Of a DNA stretch of 64,000 bases, positions 1 through 9,046 are shown piece by piece (the stretch's first letter is position 1; each line of letters begins with the position of its first letter). Origin of the DNA: Paratractidigestivibacter sp003150175 (GTDB lineage Bacteria > Actinomycetota > Coriobacteriia > Coriobacteriales > Atopobiaceae); assembly GCF_964283195.1 (NCBI RefSeq), contig NZ_CAXYLH010000006.1; one strand, 5' to 3'. Under the pieces are notes generated by a model. It saw nothing but the letters and a program-made list of their open reading frames with translations, searched no databases and was not told where the DNA came from. The translations under genes and the position numbers were made by a program.

Positions 1-84
1 CTGGCGATTGCAAATGTTACCTGGGGGGCGGGCCTCTGGCCCGCCACTGCTATTTACACCACTTTATGGACGTAGCTGGTTTCC

Positions 85-290
85 GGCACAACGGCTACCG
101 ACGGTCGTGGTTTCCGGTGAGAAGCGCCCTTCTTCGCACGTGAATCCAGGAGGGTCGGTACCGACGGTCGTCGATTCTGGCGCAGCGGCTACCGACGGTC
201 CCCGATTCCCGTGCGCGAGTACCGACCCTCCCCGATTCCGGTGCAGGATTACCGACCCTCCCCGATTCCCGCGCGTTTTACCGGAGCTCA
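85..290. repeat. Block of ~30-bp imperfect repeats (ACCGACGGTC..GATTC family), copy 1
   Basis: The stretch is built from imperfect units of about 29-31 bp. Each begins ACCGACGGTC or ACCGACCCTC and runs into a GATTCnGG core, for example near 165, 196, 226 and 256. Units left of about 150 are partly in the opposite orientation (GAATCC..GTCGGT). A second block of the same family lies at 35925-36152. The block runs into the kinase remnant downstream, where the kinase N-lobe should be. The unit has no spacer structure, so it is not a CRISPR array. Its function is unknown. Confidence 0.75.
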
Positions 291-364
291 AATCAAGGTT
301 GCGAGCTTCCCGGCCTCGCCCGCATTGGAGCCAGGCACCGATGCGGGCGAGCAATTCACACGTC

Positions 365-1066
365 GACCTGGGGAGCTCGAGCATCGAGCGCGAGGACGCG
401 TCCTTCACGATGAGAAACGACGTCTGGCGCAACGGCACGCCCGAGTACGCCGCGCCCGAGATGCTCACCCGCGACGTCCCCGGGGTGGCCGAGCTCAGGC
501 GATCCCCGTCGGTGGACGTCTACGCCCTGTGCAGCGTCCTGTACGAGATGTACTCCGGGCGCACGCCGTTCGACGTCGCCTCCTCCCCGCTTGCGTCGCC
601 CTACGCGCTCAAGACCGAGGGCGAGCCCGCTCCGCTCGAGCCCGCGTGCCCCGAGGACGAGCCGCTGGTGGAGGCAATCACGGCGGGCATCCATGCGCGC
701 CAGGAGGAGCGCGAGGACGCGGCCGAGCTGCTCGGGCGCCTGCACGCCTGGCGCCGGGGCGAGAAGTACGAGCCGGACCGCGCGCCGGAGCCGAGCGAGT
801 TCGCGAGGGCAGTGGCCAAGGGGACGCATCTCTCGATGGAGGGGAAGCCGGCCGCGGGCGTCGCGGGCGCAGGGCGGCCGGCGGGCGCGGTCAGCGCCGC
901 GGCCAGCGCAGGCGGCGCCGGCGCGCCAGGAGTCGCTCATGCGAACGAGCCGCAGGCCAAGGGCAACATCGTCCTCAGCCGCCGGGCGCTGCTCGCCGGC
1001 GTGGGCGCCGTCGCGCTCGCCGGCGTCGGCTACGCCGCGTGGCGCACGCACTGCTTCGGCCCCTGA
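365..1066 (+). pseudogene. Ser/Thr protein kinase C-lobe remnant with C-terminal membrane segment
   Basis: The readable frame starts inside the activation segment of a eukaryotic-like Ser/Thr kinase. GTPEYAAPEM (the APE motif) is followed by DVYALCSVLYEMYSG (subdomain IX) and a helical C-lobe. An Ala/Gly-rich linker and one hydrophobic segment (ALLAGVGAVALAGVGYAAW) come before the stop. The N-lobe, the glycine loop, the catalytic HRD and the DFG motif are all absent; a repeat block occupies that place. A DUF6273-like segment follows in another frame within 20 bp, so both were probably one kinase-TM-extracellular gene that has decayed. A catalytically active product is not expected. Confidence 0.7.
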
Positions 1067-1083
1067 CGCGCCCCAGGGCCCTA

Positions 1084-1878
1084 GACGACTACAGCTGGGA
1101 CGAGCTCGCCGAGGTCGCGGACAAGATCGCCGCCGCGGGCTCCGACGAGGAGGGGTTGCGAATCGTCGTCGAGGCCGGGCTCGCCGATGCGGACGGGAAG
1201 GTCACCGCCGAAAACGTAAAGCGCTTCGAGCTGACGGACGGCACCCCCGCCGAGGCCCAGATCGTCGGCTTCCGCGCCGATGTGCGCGCCGACGGCGCGG
1301 GCAAGGCGGGGATCTCGCTCCTCATGCGCACACCGATGGCGATGCGGCCGATGAACGACGCGCCGGCGACCGGCGGCTGAGAGCAGTCGTCGCTGCGCAA
1401 GTGGATGGCCGACGAGCTGCCCGGGCTTCTTCCCGCCGAGCTCGCCCGGCACGTGAGGGCCGCGAGCAAGACCACGAACAACATGGGCGCCGTCAGTAAG
1501 GACGCCCCCTTCAGCCTCACGCAAACCGACGACGCGTACTGGCTGCCGTCGATGTCCGAGCTCTGCGGCGCGCAGGGGCCCGAGACGTTCTCGAAGGAGT
1601 ACGCGTACCTGAGCAGCCTCTACAGCAACGAGGGCGCCCAGTACCAGCTCTTCGGCGAGCTCTCGATCTCCGGCCTCACCACGAACGAGAAGATCGTCCG
1701 CTACAAGGACGGCCACCCGATCTGCTGGTGGGAGCGAACCCCCTCGGCCGACGGGTCCATCGGTGAGGACTCGACCGTCTTCAATCGCGTCAAGGCCGAC
1801 GGCGACGCCTTCGGAGGCGGCGCTCCCGGCGACGCGCCCGACGAGCCGACCTACGTCATCCCCGGCTTCTGCCTGTAA
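1084..1878 (+). pseudogene. DUF6273-like extracellular domain, interrupted by a stop codon
   Basis: From DDYSWDELAEVADKIAAAG to a final VIPGFCL the frame reads like the repeat-type domain (DUF6273-like) common in Coriobacteriia surface proteins. It is broken by TGA at 1378-1380 (GG-stop-EQSSLRKWM). In the relatives I recall this position is Trp (TGG), so a TGG to TGA nonsense change is the simplest reading; reading TGA as selenocysteine is unlikely. The domain follows the kinase remnant in a shifted frame and looks like the other half of the same dead gene. A restart at 1405 could give only a partial domain. The family name is from memory. Confidence 0.6.
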
Positions 1879-1879
1879 A

Positions 1880-1912
1880 AATGACGAAAAGGGACAGTCC
1901 CTTTTCGTCATT
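1880..1912. repeat. 33-bp perfect palindrome (AAGGGACAGTCCCTT family), copy 1
   Basis: Perfect palindrome with core AAAAGGGACAGTCCCTTTT flanked by ATGACG / CGTCAT. It lies 1-2 bases after the stop of the DUF6273-like remnant. Related copies occur at 3347-3374, 23966-23998, 24007-24039 and 38070-38101, nearly always touching a stop codon. It could act as a bidirectional terminator or be a REP-like mobile palindrome. Confidence 0.85.
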
Positions 1913-2007
1913 CTGAGGCGGGCGCGGGTGCCCCGTGGCACATCGGAGCATCCGCGCCCGCCCCATGCTCGTCACCGTGGGGTTCGCGCTTTTGCCGCGG
2001 TCGGCGC

Positions 2008-3264
2008 CTACACTCTTCCGGAGGTGCCGCTGCGCGGCCCGGTGAAGATCACCTTGTCGTAGGGGATCCCGGCGGCCTCGAGCTCCTTGGTGCCGGCTGC
2101 GGCCTCGTCCTTGCTGCCGTAGATGCCCACGACAGCGATGCCCTGGCCGTCGGCATCGATGCTGGGCCAGTTCTCCTTGTGGAGAAGAGAAGAGCCGACC
2201 CCCTGCTTGAAGGCGTACAGCGCGACCGCGCGCGACGTCGCCTCGTCTCCCGAGTAGATCTTGACGGTCCAGAAACCGTCCCGATGGTCGAGGAACGGGC
2301 CGGCGCCGTTGCTTGTTTGCTTGCGGTCGAACTTGAAGCTCGTGGAATCGATGCCGTCCGACCTCGTCCCGTCGTCGTAATTGGTCGAAAGCGCGCGGCT
2401 GACCAGGTCGCCCATCGCCTGCTGCTTCTTTGCTGCGGCTTCCTCGGCGGCCTTCTTCCTCGCGGCCTCTTCCTCGGCGGCCTTCTTTTGGGCCACGGCG
2501 TCGTCTCGCTTGGCCGTTGCCGACGAGGCGAGCTGATCGGCGGAGCCCGCGGCGGCCTGGGGATCCTGTGAGGCGTAGCGCTTCGCCTCGGCGATCTGGT
2601 CGTCGGTCACGGTGGTCATGTCCGCGGGCGTGAGCGTGACCGCGACGTCGCCCGTGGAGTCGTAGTCGGTGTCGGGCAGCGGCGCGACCTCGTCCGGCGT
2701 CGCCGGGACGTCAGGCGAGTCGGGGTCGACGTCGGTGTCCGCGCCGACGGTGAGCGACGCCCGCTGCGAGGGCACGTCGAAGAGCGAGCCGTCCGCGGCG
2801 ATGGGCGAGGCCGCGACGACGATGTCGTAGGTGCCCGGGATGAGCACGATCCCCGTGCCGTCGGACGCGACGTACTGCACCTCGTCGACGTCCCCGTCGG
2901 CGCTCGTCCCCGTGACGTGGACCGGGAGCCTGGATGCCCCCGTCGCGGTGTCCCAGCCGTCGGCCGAGACGGCGATCTTCACGCGCACGTTCACGTGCGC
3001 CCGCTCGTCGGCGAGCTTCTGCGCGGCGGCGCGGCGCTGGCCGGGGACGTAGGCGCCGAAGTAGTACCCTGCTCCCCCGCCGCCCGCGAGCAGCGCGACG
3101 ACGAGCCCAGCGATGGCCGCCTTCTGCGCGACCGAAAGGGGCCTCTTCTTTGCGGGCGCGGGCTCGTCAGGTTCGGGCGCGGCAGGCTGATCGATGCGCG
3201 CGCCGCACTCCGTGCAGAACGCGGCGTCGTCGTCGATCTCGTGTCCGCAGCTGGGGCAAATCAT
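2008..3264 (-). CDS. Zinc-ribbon membrane-anchored protein with extracytoplasmic C-terminal domain
   Basis: This 418-residue protein starts with a zinc ribbon (Cys3, Cys6, Cys17, Cys20), a Pro-rich linker and one membrane segment (about residues 48-70). The large remainder should lie outside the membrane. It contains an Asp/Pro-rich beta region, a Lys/Ala-rich charged helix (about 250-285) and a C-terminal SPOR-like segment (GFWTVKIYSGDEATSRAVAL ... GIYGSKDEAAAGTKELEAAG). The ribbon-TM-extracellular plan is typical of Coriobacteriia surface or envelope proteins of unknown role. It is convergent with the decayed locus on its right-hand map side and is transcribed alone. No enzyme motif is visible and function is not assigned. 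Confidence 0.8.
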   Translation of the reverse strand: MICPSCGHEIDDDAAFCTECGARIDQPAAPEPDEPAPAKKRPLSVAQKAAIAGLVVALLAGGGGAGYYFGAYVPGQRRAAAQKLADERAHVNVRVKIAVSADGWDTATGASRLPVHVTGTSADGDVDEVQYVASDGTGIVLIPGTYDIVVAASPIAADGSLFDVPSQRASLTVGADTDVDPDSPDVPATPDEVAPLPDTDYDSTGDVAVTLTPADMTTVTDDQIAEAKRYASQDPQAAAGSADQLASSATAKRDDAVAQKKAAEEEAARKKAAEEAAAKKQQAMGDLVSRALSTNYDDGTRSDGIDSTSFKFDRKQTSNGAGPFLDHRDGFWTVKIYSGDEATSRAVALYAFKQGVGSSLLHKENWPSIDADGQGIAVVGIYGSKDEAAAGTKELEAAGIPYDKVIFTGPRSGTSGRV

Positions 3265-3346
3265 GTTCAGGACCTCTCTTCAGGCTTTTGACAGGCTCCA
3301 CCATAGCGTTGCCCGTCCGCGCGTTGTTGCGCAACATCCGGATGGC

Positions 3347-3374
3347 GAGAAGGGACCGTCCCTTTTCGTCATTA
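3347..3374. repeat. Palindrome of the AAGGGAC-GTCCCTT family, degenerate copy
   Basis: AGGGACCGTCCCT followed by TTTCGTCATTA. The left flank (GGCGAG) has lost the usual ATGACG. The right end supplies the stop codon (TTA, 3372-3374) of the downstream ABC transporter gene on the minus strand. Confidence 0.7.
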
Positions 3375-5201
3375 CGCGAACTGAGAGCGGTAGAGCTCGG
3401 CGTACGCGCCGCCGGCGGCGAGGAGCTCGGCGTGCGAGCCCTGCTCGATGATGTCGCCGTGGTCCATCACGAGGATGAGGTCGGCGTCCACGACGGTCGA
3501 GAGCCTGTGCGCGATGACGAAGCTCATGCGGTCCTCCATGATGGCCTCCATCGCGCGGACGATGTACTGCTCGGTGCGGGTATCCACGCTCGAGGTCGCC
3601 TCGTCGAGGATGAGGATCGCGGGGTCGCAGAGCATGGCGCGCGCGATGGTGATCAGCTGGCGCTGGCCCTGGCTCACGGCCTCGGCGTCGTTGGCGAGCA
3701 TCGTGTCGTAGCCGTCGGGCAGCGTCCGGACAAAGAAATCCACGTGCGCCGCCCTCGCCGCGGCCTCGACCTCCTCGCGCGTGGCCCCGGGCTTGCCGTA
3801 GGCGATGTTCTCTGCGATCGTCCCCTCAAAGAGCCAGGCGTCCTGCAGCACCATGCCGAACTGCCGGCGGAGCTCGGCGCGCGGGAGGTCGCGCGTGTCC
3901 ACCCCGTCGAGCGTGATGCGCCCGCCGTCCACCTCGTAGAAGCGCATGAGCAGGTTGATCAAGGTCGTCTTGCCCGCGCCGGTGGCGCCCACGATGGCGA
4001 CCTTCTGGCCGGGCTCCGCCACGAGGTCGACGTCGCGCATCAGGGGCTTGCCCGGGACGTAGCCGAAGCTCACGTGCTCGAAGGCGACCCTTCCGCGGAC
4101 GGGCTCGGGCAGCGCGGCCGGTGCCTCGGGGTCGGGCACGACCTCTGGCTCATCGAGCAGCGAGAAGACCCGCTCGGCCGCGGCGAGCGCGCCCTGGAGC
4201 ATGTTCACCGTCATCGAGAGCTGCGTGAGCGGCTCGGTCGCGTTCGTCATGAACTGGAAGAACGCCTGGAAGGTGCCCACGGTGAGCGTGCCCGCGAGCA
4301 CCATCATGCCCGCGAGGACGCCGCAGCACACCTGCGCCAAGCGCGTGACGAAGCGGATGGCGGGGCTCGCGAACTCGGTGATGAAGTCGGCCTCCGCGCT
4401 CGCGTCGGCGAGCTCGGCGGAAACGGCGGCGACCTCGGCGGCGGACGCCTCGTCGCGCCCGAAGGCCTTGATGACGGTGCGGCCGGAGTACGCCTCCTCG
4501 ACGACCTCGGTGAGGCGCCCGAGCACGGCCTGCCTACGAGCGGCGAGCCGAATCGTGCGCGCGGTCAAAAGGCGCGTGACCGCGAGCGACGCCAGCGCGA
4601 AGAGCAGGAAGACCCCGCCGAGCGCGGGGCTGCACGTGAGCATCATCGCGACCGAGCCCACGAGCGCGACCGAGCTCGATATGAGCTGCAGCACGCCGCG
4701 CTGCAGCACCTCGGAGACCTTGTCGAGGTCGTTCGTAGCACGGCTGATGACGTCTCCGGGCTGGTGCGCGTCGAAGTACGACAGCGGCAGGCGCCCGACC
4801 TTGGCCGAGATCTGCCGCCGCAGCCCGAGGTTCAGGCGCTCGGCGAAGCTCGCCATGACGAGCGAGGCGATGGTGTAGAAGAACCACGCAGAGGTCCAGA
4901 TGCCGAGGTAGGTGAGGATCTCGCGCCCGCCGTTACCGAAGGCGGTCACGTAGTCGCCGCCCGCGGCCCAGGCGGCCTGGATGTTTCGCCACAGCAGATC
5001 GACGAGGCCCGCCGAGTAGCTGATGGCGGCAAGGGTCAGGACGACGTTGCCCACCGAGCACGCCGCCGCCACGACGAGGCGCCAGCGCTCGGGGCCGACG
5101 CTCGCCCACAGGCGCCGCGCGGTGCCCATGGCGTCGGTCGGGACGTCCTCGGCGCCCACCTGCGGGTTGTTCTTCTCGTTGTCCGCATTGTCGTTAGTCA
5201 T
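3372..5201 (-). CDS. ABC exporter half-transporter, canonical Walker B partner (heterodimer subunit 2)
   Basis: This 609-residue protein has an N-terminal six-helix exporter domain and a C-terminal ATPase. Motifs in order are Walker A GATGAGKTTL, signature VSQGQRQL (Gln in place of the second Gly of LSGGQ), Walker B AILILDEATSS and H-loop AHRLST. The altered signature with an intact catalytic Glu is what is seen in one partner of asymmetric heterodimeric exporters; its partner upstream has Asp for Glu. The start at 5201 overlaps the upstream stop by 8 bases and has GGAGGT seven bases ahead, indicating translational coupling. It is co-transcribed with the partner and a MarR regulator. The substrate is unknown, with drugs or lipids being usual for the family. 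Confidence 0.9.
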   Translation of the reverse strand: MTNDNADNEKNNPQVGAEDVPTDAMGTARRLWASVGPERWRLVVAAACSVGNVVLTLAAISYSAGLVDLLWRNIQAAWAAGGDYVTAFGNGGREILTYLGIWTSAWFFYTIASLVMASFAERLNLGLRRQISAKVGRLPLSYFDAHQPGDVISRATNDLDKVSEVLQRGVLQLISSSVALVGSVAMMLTCSPALGGVFLLFALASLAVTRLLTARTIRLAARRQAVLGRLTEVVEEAYSGRTVIKAFGRDEASAAEVAAVSAELADASAEADFITEFASPAIRFVTRLAQVCCGVLAGMMVLAGTLTVGTFQAFFQFMTNATEPLTQLSMTVNMLQGALAAAERVFSLLDEPEVVPDPEAPAALPEPVRGRVAFEHVSFGYVPGKPLMRDVDLVAEPGQKVAIVGATGAGKTTLINLLMRFYEVDGGRITLDGVDTRDLPRAELRRQFGMVLQDAWLFEGTIAENIAYGKPGATREEVEAAARAAHVDFFVRTLPDGYDTMLANDAEAVSQGQRQLITIARAMLCDPAILILDEATSSVDTRTEQYIVRAMEAIMEDRMSFVIAHRLSTVVDADLILVMDHGDIIEQGSHAELLAAGGAYAELYRSQFA

Positions 5202-7032
5202 CCTGGGCACCTCCCCTCTCTTGGGACTCGCAGATCTCGGCATAGACCGGGCATGTTCGCCTGAGCTCGTCGTGCGTGCCCAGGCCCACGACGCGGCCCT
5301 CGTCCAGGACCACGATCTGGTCGGCGTCGCGGATCGTGCTCACGCGCTGCGCGATGACGAGGACCGCGGCGTCGGCGAGCTCCGTCGCGAGCGCGTGGCG
5401 AAGGGCGGCGTCCGTCTTGTAGTCGAGGGCGCTGAAGGAGTCGTCGAAAATATAGAGGTCGGCGCGGCGCACGAGCGCGCGGGCGATGGCCAGGCGCTGG
5501 CGCTGGCCGCCGCTGAAGTTCGTGCCGCCCTGCGCCACGCGCGAGGCGAGGCCGTAGGGCAGCTCGTGGACGAAGGCGCCCTGGGCGACGTCGACGGCAT
5601 GCCAGAGTCGCGCGTCGTCGGCGACAGCGTTCCCGTAGCGGAGGTTGTCGGCGATCGTGCCGGAGAAGAGCCAGGCCTTCTGGGGCACGTACGCGATGCG
5701 GGAGCGGAGAAGCTCCTGCGGGACGTCGCGCACGTCAGCGCTGCCGAACTCGACCGCGCCGGAGGTCGCGTCGAGGAAGCGCAGCAGGAGCTTCGCGACG
5801 GTTGACTTGCCGGAGCCGGTGTTGCCGATGATCGCGGTGGTCTGGCCGCGGAGAAGCGCGAAGTCAAGGTCGCGCAGGGTGTCCTCGTCCGCGTCGTCGA
5901 AGCGCAGGCTCGCGTGGTCGAAGCGCGCCACCGCGGCGGGGGCGGCCTCGTCGCGCGAGGGCGCTTCCTGTCGGCCGGCGGCGGGCGCGTCCGCGATGCT
6001 CGGCTCGGCGTCGAGCACCTCCGCGGCGCGCCCGAGGCACGCCAGCGCGCGCGGGACCTGAAGCAGCGCGAACTGCGCCATCATCATGAAGAACATGATG
6101 AGCATCGCGTACTCGAGCACGGCGCTGATCGAGCCGATGCCCATCGCGTGGGCGCCCACGCGCCCGGCGCCGAGCCAGAACACGAGCGCCTCGACCGCGT
6201 TCATGAGGAAGTACGTCATCGTGTCGGTCACGGAGAACACGAGGTTCACGCGGATGGCGCGGCGGGCGTACTCCTCGAAGGTCTCGTCCATGCGGGCACG
6301 CTCGTAGGACTCCTTGCCGAACGCGCGGATCACGCGAACGCCGGTGATGGACTCGCGCAGCCGCGCGTTCATCCGGTCGATGAAGCCCTGCAGGATCACG
6401 AAGATAGGCGCCGACTTGGCGACCGCGACCGCGCTGACGGCCAGGCACGCCACCACGACGGCGAGGAGCGCCGCGCCCATGACGTGGTCGATCCCGAAGG
6501 CCATGATGACCGCGACGACGCTCGTCACGGGCGCGGGCCCCAGCATGACGAAGGTCATAAAAAGGGTCTGCTGGACGACGTTCGCGTCCGAGAGCGTGCG
6601 CGTGATCATCGAGCCCGTGCCGAAGCACGCGAAGTCCGAGCCGGAGAGCTCGAGGCTGTGCTCGTACACGGCCGTGCGCAGGTCGCGGCCCACGTTCGCG
6701 GCAAGTCGCGAGGCGAGCTTGTAGCTCACGATGCAGCCGCCCGACCCCAAGAACGAGGCCGCGAGCATCCGCGCGCCGTGCATGAGGACGGCCGAGGAGC
6801 CGGCGCCTGCGAGGATCGAGTTGAGGAGCGCCGCGAGCTCGGTCGGCACGAGGAGCATGCCCGTGATGTCGCAGAGCAGGCACGCGAGCGTGGCCGCGGC
6901 GAGTCCCTTGTACGGCGCGATCAAGCTGGCGAGAAGCGCCCACGCCGAGGTCTTCTGCGTCCCGCGCGCCGCGGGCCGGCGGGCGGCCTGCGATGAGGGC
7001 GCTGCCGCAGCCGTCTGTAACTCATCGCTCAT
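5194..7032 (-). CDS. ABC exporter half-transporter with degenerate Walker B (heterodimer subunit 1)
   Basis: This 612-residue exporter half has a six-helix membrane domain (about residues 30-330) and a nucleotide-binding domain with Walker A GNTGSGKSTV, signature FSGGQRQRL and Walker B DLYIFDDSFSALD. Asp replaces the catalytic Glu, so one of the two ATP sites of the heterodimer should be weak or inactive, as in TM287/288-type exporters. The start at 7032 is supported by an 11-base overlap with the MarR gene upstream. The open frame extends further upstream only through the MarR gene. Gene order is marR, this gene, then the canonical partner. Confidence 0.9.
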   Translation of the reverse strand: MSDELQTAAAAPSSQAARRPAARGTQKTSAWALLASLIAPYKGLAAATLACLLCDITGMLLVPTELAALLNSILAGAGSSAVLMHGARMLAASFLGSGGCIVSYKLASRLAANVGRDLRTAVYEHSLELSGSDFACFGTGSMITRTLSDANVVQQTLFMTFVMLGPAPVTSVVAVIMAFGIDHVMGAALLAVVVACLAVSAVAVAKSAPIFVILQGFIDRMNARLRESITGVRVIRAFGKESYERARMDETFEEYARRAIRVNLVFSVTDTMTYFLMNAVEALVFWLGAGRVGAHAMGIGSISAVLEYAMLIMFFMMMAQFALLQVPRALACLGRAAEVLDAEPSIADAPAAGRQEAPSRDEAAPAAVARFDHASLRFDDADEDTLRDLDFALLRGQTTAIIGNTGSGKSTVAKLLLRFLDATSGAVEFGSADVRDVPQELLRSRIAYVPQKAWLFSGTIADNLRYGNAVADDARLWHAVDVAQGAFVHELPYGLASRVAQGGTNFSGGQRQRLAIARALVRRADLYIFDDSFSALDYKTDAALRHALATELADAAVLVIAQRVSTIRDADQIVVLDEGRVVGLGTHDELRRTCPVYAEICESQERGGAQDD

Positions 7033-7522
7033 CGTCCGCCCCCTTCGAGCGCGCGAGCTCGGCTTCCACGCCCTCGACGTACTTCTCGACCAGGCGGATG
7101 AGCTCCGCCTGCTCATCGGCGTCGAGCACGTCGAAGGCGCGTCGCTCGGCGGCGCAGGCGGGCGCGATCCTGCGGTCGGCGAAGGCTGTGCCCGCCTCGG
7201 TGAGCGCGACGGACTTGGACTTCTTGCTCCCCTCGCAGAAGGACATCTCCACAAGGCCCTTGGCCTCGAGCGAGCGGAGCGCGGAGTTGATGGTCTGCTT
7301 CGACGCGACGCAATCCTCGACGAGGCTGCGCACGGTCGCGGTGCCGCCGCTGGCGTAGATGGCGTACATGACCCAGTACGCGGACTCGGAGAGCCCGCAG
7401 GTGTGTGCCATGTCGTAGTACAGGCGGTCCGTCTTTCGGTAGAGGCGGTCGAAGCTGCGGCTCCACGCCTCGAGCCCGACGAGGCCGTCGGCGTCGCGCG
7501 GGAGTTGGTTCTCTTGGTTCAT
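7022..7522 (-). CDS. MarR-family transcriptional regulator
   Basis: This 166-residue protein has a winged-helix core. ESAYWVMYAIYASGGTATVR and SKQTINSALRSLEAKGLVEM form the recognition helix region, and a basic wing EGSKKSKSVALTEAG follows. The flanking helices are those used by MarR dimers. It is the first gene of a three-gene operon with two ABC exporter halves and overlaps the first by 11 bases. A role as ligand-responsive repressor of its own exporter operon is the natural inference. A dyad at 7560-7571 just upstream is a candidate operator. Confidence 0.88.
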   Translation of the reverse strand: MNQENQLPRDADGLVGLEAWSRSFDRLYRKTDRLYYDMAHTCGLSESAYWVMYAIYASGGTATVRSLVEDCVASKQTINSALRSLEAKGLVEMSFCEGSKKSKSVALTEAGTAFADRRIAPACAAERRAFDVLDADEQAELIRLVEKYVEGVEAELARSKGADDER

Positions 7523-7559
7523 CGGTGGGGTTGCTTTCGTCCGTGTTCGTACTTTCTTG

Positions 7560-7571
7560 ACTAAGTTTAGT
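7560..7571. promoter_or_regulatory. Candidate MarR operator dyad
   Basis: ACTAAGTTTAGT, 38 bases upstream of the MarR start, has five-base arms (ACTAA / TTAGT) around AC/GT. It sits where the minus-strand promoter should be. The assignment rests only on symmetry and position. Confidence 0.4.
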
Positions 7572-7725
7572 ACGAGTTCGGATTAAAGCAAGCGGCATCC
7601 GCCATGGGCCGCCCTCCGCGCCCCTGCGCATGGCGCGGAGTCGGGGCGGGTCGCCGACAGGCCAGGGCACGCAGGCCCGCCAAGGCGTAGAATCTCGGCG
7701 GAACCAAATCTGGAGGCGATCGTAC

Positions 7726-8928
7726 ATGACCGAGAAGATCGACGAGGAGTACGCGTGGCGGCTCGCCGCTGAGCTCGTGCGCATCGAGAGCACCGACCCC
7801 GGTGTCTACGAGGGAGAAATCGAGCAGCACATAAAGTCGCTGGTGGAACAGCGTGTCTCGGGGTTGCCGCAGTGGCTCTCCGATGCCGTCCGGATCAGCG
7901 AGCTGGAGGCTTTGCCCGGCCGTCGCGACCTCATGGTGCGCCTGGCTGGCACAGGCGATGAGCCCGCGCTCGTGTACTCCTGCCACATGGACACCGTCAC
8001 CATCGGCGACGGCTGGTCCGAGGAGACCCCTGCGCTCGGCGCGCGCGTCGTGGGCGACAAGCTCTACGGTCGCGGCGCCTGCGACATGAAGAGCGGCCTG
8101 GCCTGCGCGCTAACCGCGTTCTTCTCGCTGCTCGACGAGGTCGCCGGCCGCGGGGAGCTGCCGCGCCGAGGCTTCGCGCTGCTTCTCTCCGTCGATGAGG
8201 AGGACTTCATGCGCGGCGTCGAGGCGGCCATCCGCGAAGGTTGGGTCGGCGCCGAAGAGTGGGTCGTCGACACCGAGCCCACCGATGGCCAGATCCAGGT
8301 CGCGCACAAGGGGCGCACCTGGTTCGAAGTCACGATGACGGGGCAGACGGCGCACGCAAGCCAGCCGTGGAAGGGCGCCGATGCCGTGGCCGCGATGGCC
8401 GAGGTCGTCTGCGAGCTGCGCCGCTGGTGCGAGGCGCTGCCGAAGCACAAGGAGCTCGGGCGCTCGACCGTCACTTTCGGGCAGATCGAGGGCGGCTATC
8501 GCCCCTACGTCGTGCCGGACTCCTGCAAGCTGTGGATCGACATGCGCCTCGTTCCGCCCGCTTCCACCGCGTCCGCCCGCGCCGCAGTCGAGGCGGCCAT
8601 CGCAGCGGCCGAGAAACGCGTGCCCGGCAACCACGGCAACTACGAGGTCACGGGCGACCGCCCGCCCATCGAGCGCGACCCCACCTCTCCTCTGCTCGCC
8701 GCGCTGCGCGCTGCCGCAGACGCCGAGGGCACGCCTGCCGAGGTGGGCTTCTTCACCGGCTACACCGACACCGCCGTCATCGCCGGTACCTGCGGAAACC
8801 ATAACTGCATGAGCTACGGCCCCGGCTCGCTCGCCCTCGCGCACAAGCCGAACGAGTACGTCCCGCGCGCCGACGTCCTCCGCGTCCAGCGCGTCCTCAC
8901 GCGCCTCGCGAAGGACACCTGCCTCTAA
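7726..8928 (+). CDS. M20-family metallopeptidase / deacylase (ArgE/DapE-type)
   Basis: This 400-residue enzyme has the M20 dinuclear zinc signature: His87-x-Asp89 in SCHMDTV, bridging Asp120 in GRGACDMKSG, and the Glu157-Glu158 catalytic/ligand pair in SVDEEDF. A dimerisation (lid) domain follows (AHKGRTWFEVTMTGQTAHAS). The family hydrolyses N-acyl amino acids or small peptides; the exact substrate cannot be read from sequence. The start at 7726 follows GGAGG by eight bases. The frame is open a further 96 bases upstream but without a better ribosome site. It is transcribed alone, divergent from the MarR operon. Confidence 0.88.
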   Translation: MTEKIDEEYAWRLAAELVRIESTDPGVYEGEIEQHIKSLVEQRVSGLPQWLSDAVRISELEALPGRRDLMVRLAGTGDEPALVYSCHMDTVTIGDGWSEETPALGARVVGDKLYGRGACDMKSGLACALTAFFSLLDEVAGRGELPRRGFALLLSVDEEDFMRGVEAAIREGWVGAEEWVVDTEPTDGQIQVAHKGRTWFEVTMTGQTAHASQPWKGADAVAAMAEVVCELRRWCEALPKHKELGRSTVTFGQIEGGYRPYVVPDSCKLWIDMRLVPPASTASARAAVEAAIAAAEKRVPGNHGNYEVTGDRPPIERDPTSPLLAALRAAADAEGTPAEVGFFTGYTDTAVIAGTCGNHNCMSYGPGSLALAHKPNEYVPRADVLRVQRVLTRLAKDTCL

Positions 8929-8934
8929 GCCCCT

Positions 8935-9029
8935 CACCAACGCTGGGTGACAGCCATTGCGTGATGGGTGTCACCAGCCAATGGGTGTCCCCAAAAGCTG
9001 CGCGCAATGACTGTCACCCATCGTTGGTG
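8935..9029. repeat. 95-bp inverted-repeat element between convergent genes
   Basis: 27-base arms, CACCAACGCTGGGTGACAGC.. at 8935-8961 and its near reverse complement at 9003-9029, match except for two positions. They enclose a 41-base centre with further GGGTGTC half-palindromes. It lies between the convergent peptidase and DAHP synthase genes, so it could terminate both. Its size matches the unrelated-sequence element at 42093-42187. Confidence 0.8.
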
Positions 9030-9046
9030 GGCGGCGGGGCGGGGCG

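Noticed and set aside
85..290. CRISPR array
   Set aside because: The units are about 30 bp but are contiguous, imperfect and in both orientations, with no unique spacers and no cas genes.
1378..1380. TGA as a selenocysteine codon
   Set aside because: The genome may handle selenium, but the position follows GG and precedes EQS, where related proteins as I recall have Trp, and the gene is already truncated.
2934..5264. A 776-residue open frame on the plus strand opposite the ABC transporter gene
   Set aside because: Composition is Arg/Asp/His-rich with no domain; it is the antisense shadow of a high-GC gene with clear ABC motifs on the minus strand.
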